From: Clostridiales bacterium
GTDB taxonomy: Bacteria > Bacillota > Clostridia > Oscillospirales > Acutalibacteraceae
NCBI GenBank assembly: GCA_019419895.1
Contig: JAHZIE010000033.1
Coordinates: 22,987 to 29,324 of the forward strand
Length of the DNA: 6,338 nt
Reading direction: 5' to 3'
Numbering within the stretch: position 1 is the first letter of the stretch; every line of letters begins with the position of its first letter. Below the pieces are notes generated by a model, which saw only the letters and a list, made by a program, of their open reading frames with translations, was not told where the DNA came from and did no database searches. The translations under genes and the position numbers were made by a program. Below, piece by piece: positions 6,167 through 6,338 of this stretch.

Positions 6167-6177
6167 TAACATATGTT
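6167..6177. promoter_or_regulatory. Palindrome TAACATATGTT, possible second regulator site
   Basis: AACATATGTT (6168-6177) is a perfect 10-bp palindrome. TAACAT here repeats the outer half-site of the candidate XRE operator, but with the halves everted and abutting. It is AT-rich and short, so chance is possible. Confidence 0.25.
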
Positions 6178-6239
6178 CATGAAAATCAACAGGGGGATAG
6201 GAACATTTTTCCTACGGCGTGGATAGTCCGGGGTGATAA

Positions 6240-6271
6240 TAATTATACAAAAGAATAATTTTGTATAATTA
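6240..6271. promoter_or_regulatory. 13-bp inverted repeat before the last gene, candidate operator
   Basis: TAATTATACAAAA (6240-6252) and its exact complement TTTTGTATAATTA (6259-6271) flank a GAATAA spacer. The right arm contains a perfect TATAAT (6264-6269). A start of transcription from that box would fall inside the ribosome binding site, so the box is probably not the working -10; TGATAATAA near 6234-6242 is an alternative without a good -35. The element ends where the ribosome binding site begins. It could be an operator or an RNA hairpin that controls translation. Confidence 0.55.
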
Positions 6272-6283
6272 AGGGAGGATGAA

Positions 6284-6338
6284 ATGAACTACCTGGATTT
6301 TCCGGCGGCGTTCCAGGAAGGTTCACGATGGGATAATC
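6284..6338 (+). CDS. Start of an unidentified gene, cut off by the window end
   Basis: An ATG at 6284 follows AAGGGAGG (6271-6278) by 5 bases, a strong ribosome binding site. The frame stays open for 18 residues, MNYLDFPAAFQEGSRWDN, and then leaves the window. The peptide is hydrophilic with several aromatics and has no signal peptide character. It is too short for me to recognise a family. The codons return to the GC-rich style of lacZ (CTG, CCG, GCG, TTC), unlike the AT-rich stretch just upstream, which supports it being a real gene. The upstream inverted repeat suggests regulated expression. Confidence 0.7.
   Translation, partial: MNYLDFPAAFQEGSRWDN

Overview
The window looks like chromosomal DNA from a Gram-positive anaerobe of the Bacillota, most likely a gut-type Clostridia member. 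This is an inference from three things: strong purine-rich ribosome binding sites, a TTG start on a large GH2 beta-galactosidase of the Firmicutes type, and GC-rich coding sequence beside AT-rich regulatory DNA. No ribosomal, tRNA, CRISPR, transposase or integrase sequence is visible.

Layout: positions 96-815 (+) encode a xylose-isomerase-like TIM-barrel sugar isomerase/epimerase, closed by a textbook terminator at 836-867. A roughly 370-base gap follows, ending in a near-perfect palindrome (1185-1202). Positions 1241-1813 (+) encode DNA-3-methyladenine glycosylase I (Tag). A second gap of about 360 bases carries GC-rich hairpins and then a very good promoter (2061-2089). That promoter drives a complete LacZ-type beta-galactosidase (2177-5173, +). 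Downstream are a small hairpin and a perfect 26-bp stem-loop (5256-5311), which probably terminates transcription from both sides.

Beyond it the sequence becomes visibly richer in A+T. A small XRE repressor-like gene lies on the minus strand (5402-5647), and a small ribbon-helix-helix protein (5832-6053) diverges from it. Between them is a 19-bp palindrome (5734-5752) that sits exactly between the predicted -35 and -10 boxes of the XRE gene. The RHH gene ends at an intrinsic terminator (6124-6150). A new gene starts at 6284 with a strong ribosome binding site and runs off the window. A 13-bp inverted repeat with a 6-base spacer lies directly before that ribosome binding site.

Working together: the sugar isomerase and the beta-galactosidase both fit carbohydrate catabolism, but each appears to be its own transcription unit, with the unrelated repair gene tag between them. 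The XRE/RHH pair looks like a small self-contained regulatory module. I see no clearly undescribed system. The most interesting points are the unexplained palindromes at 5734-5752, 6167-6177 and 6240-6271.
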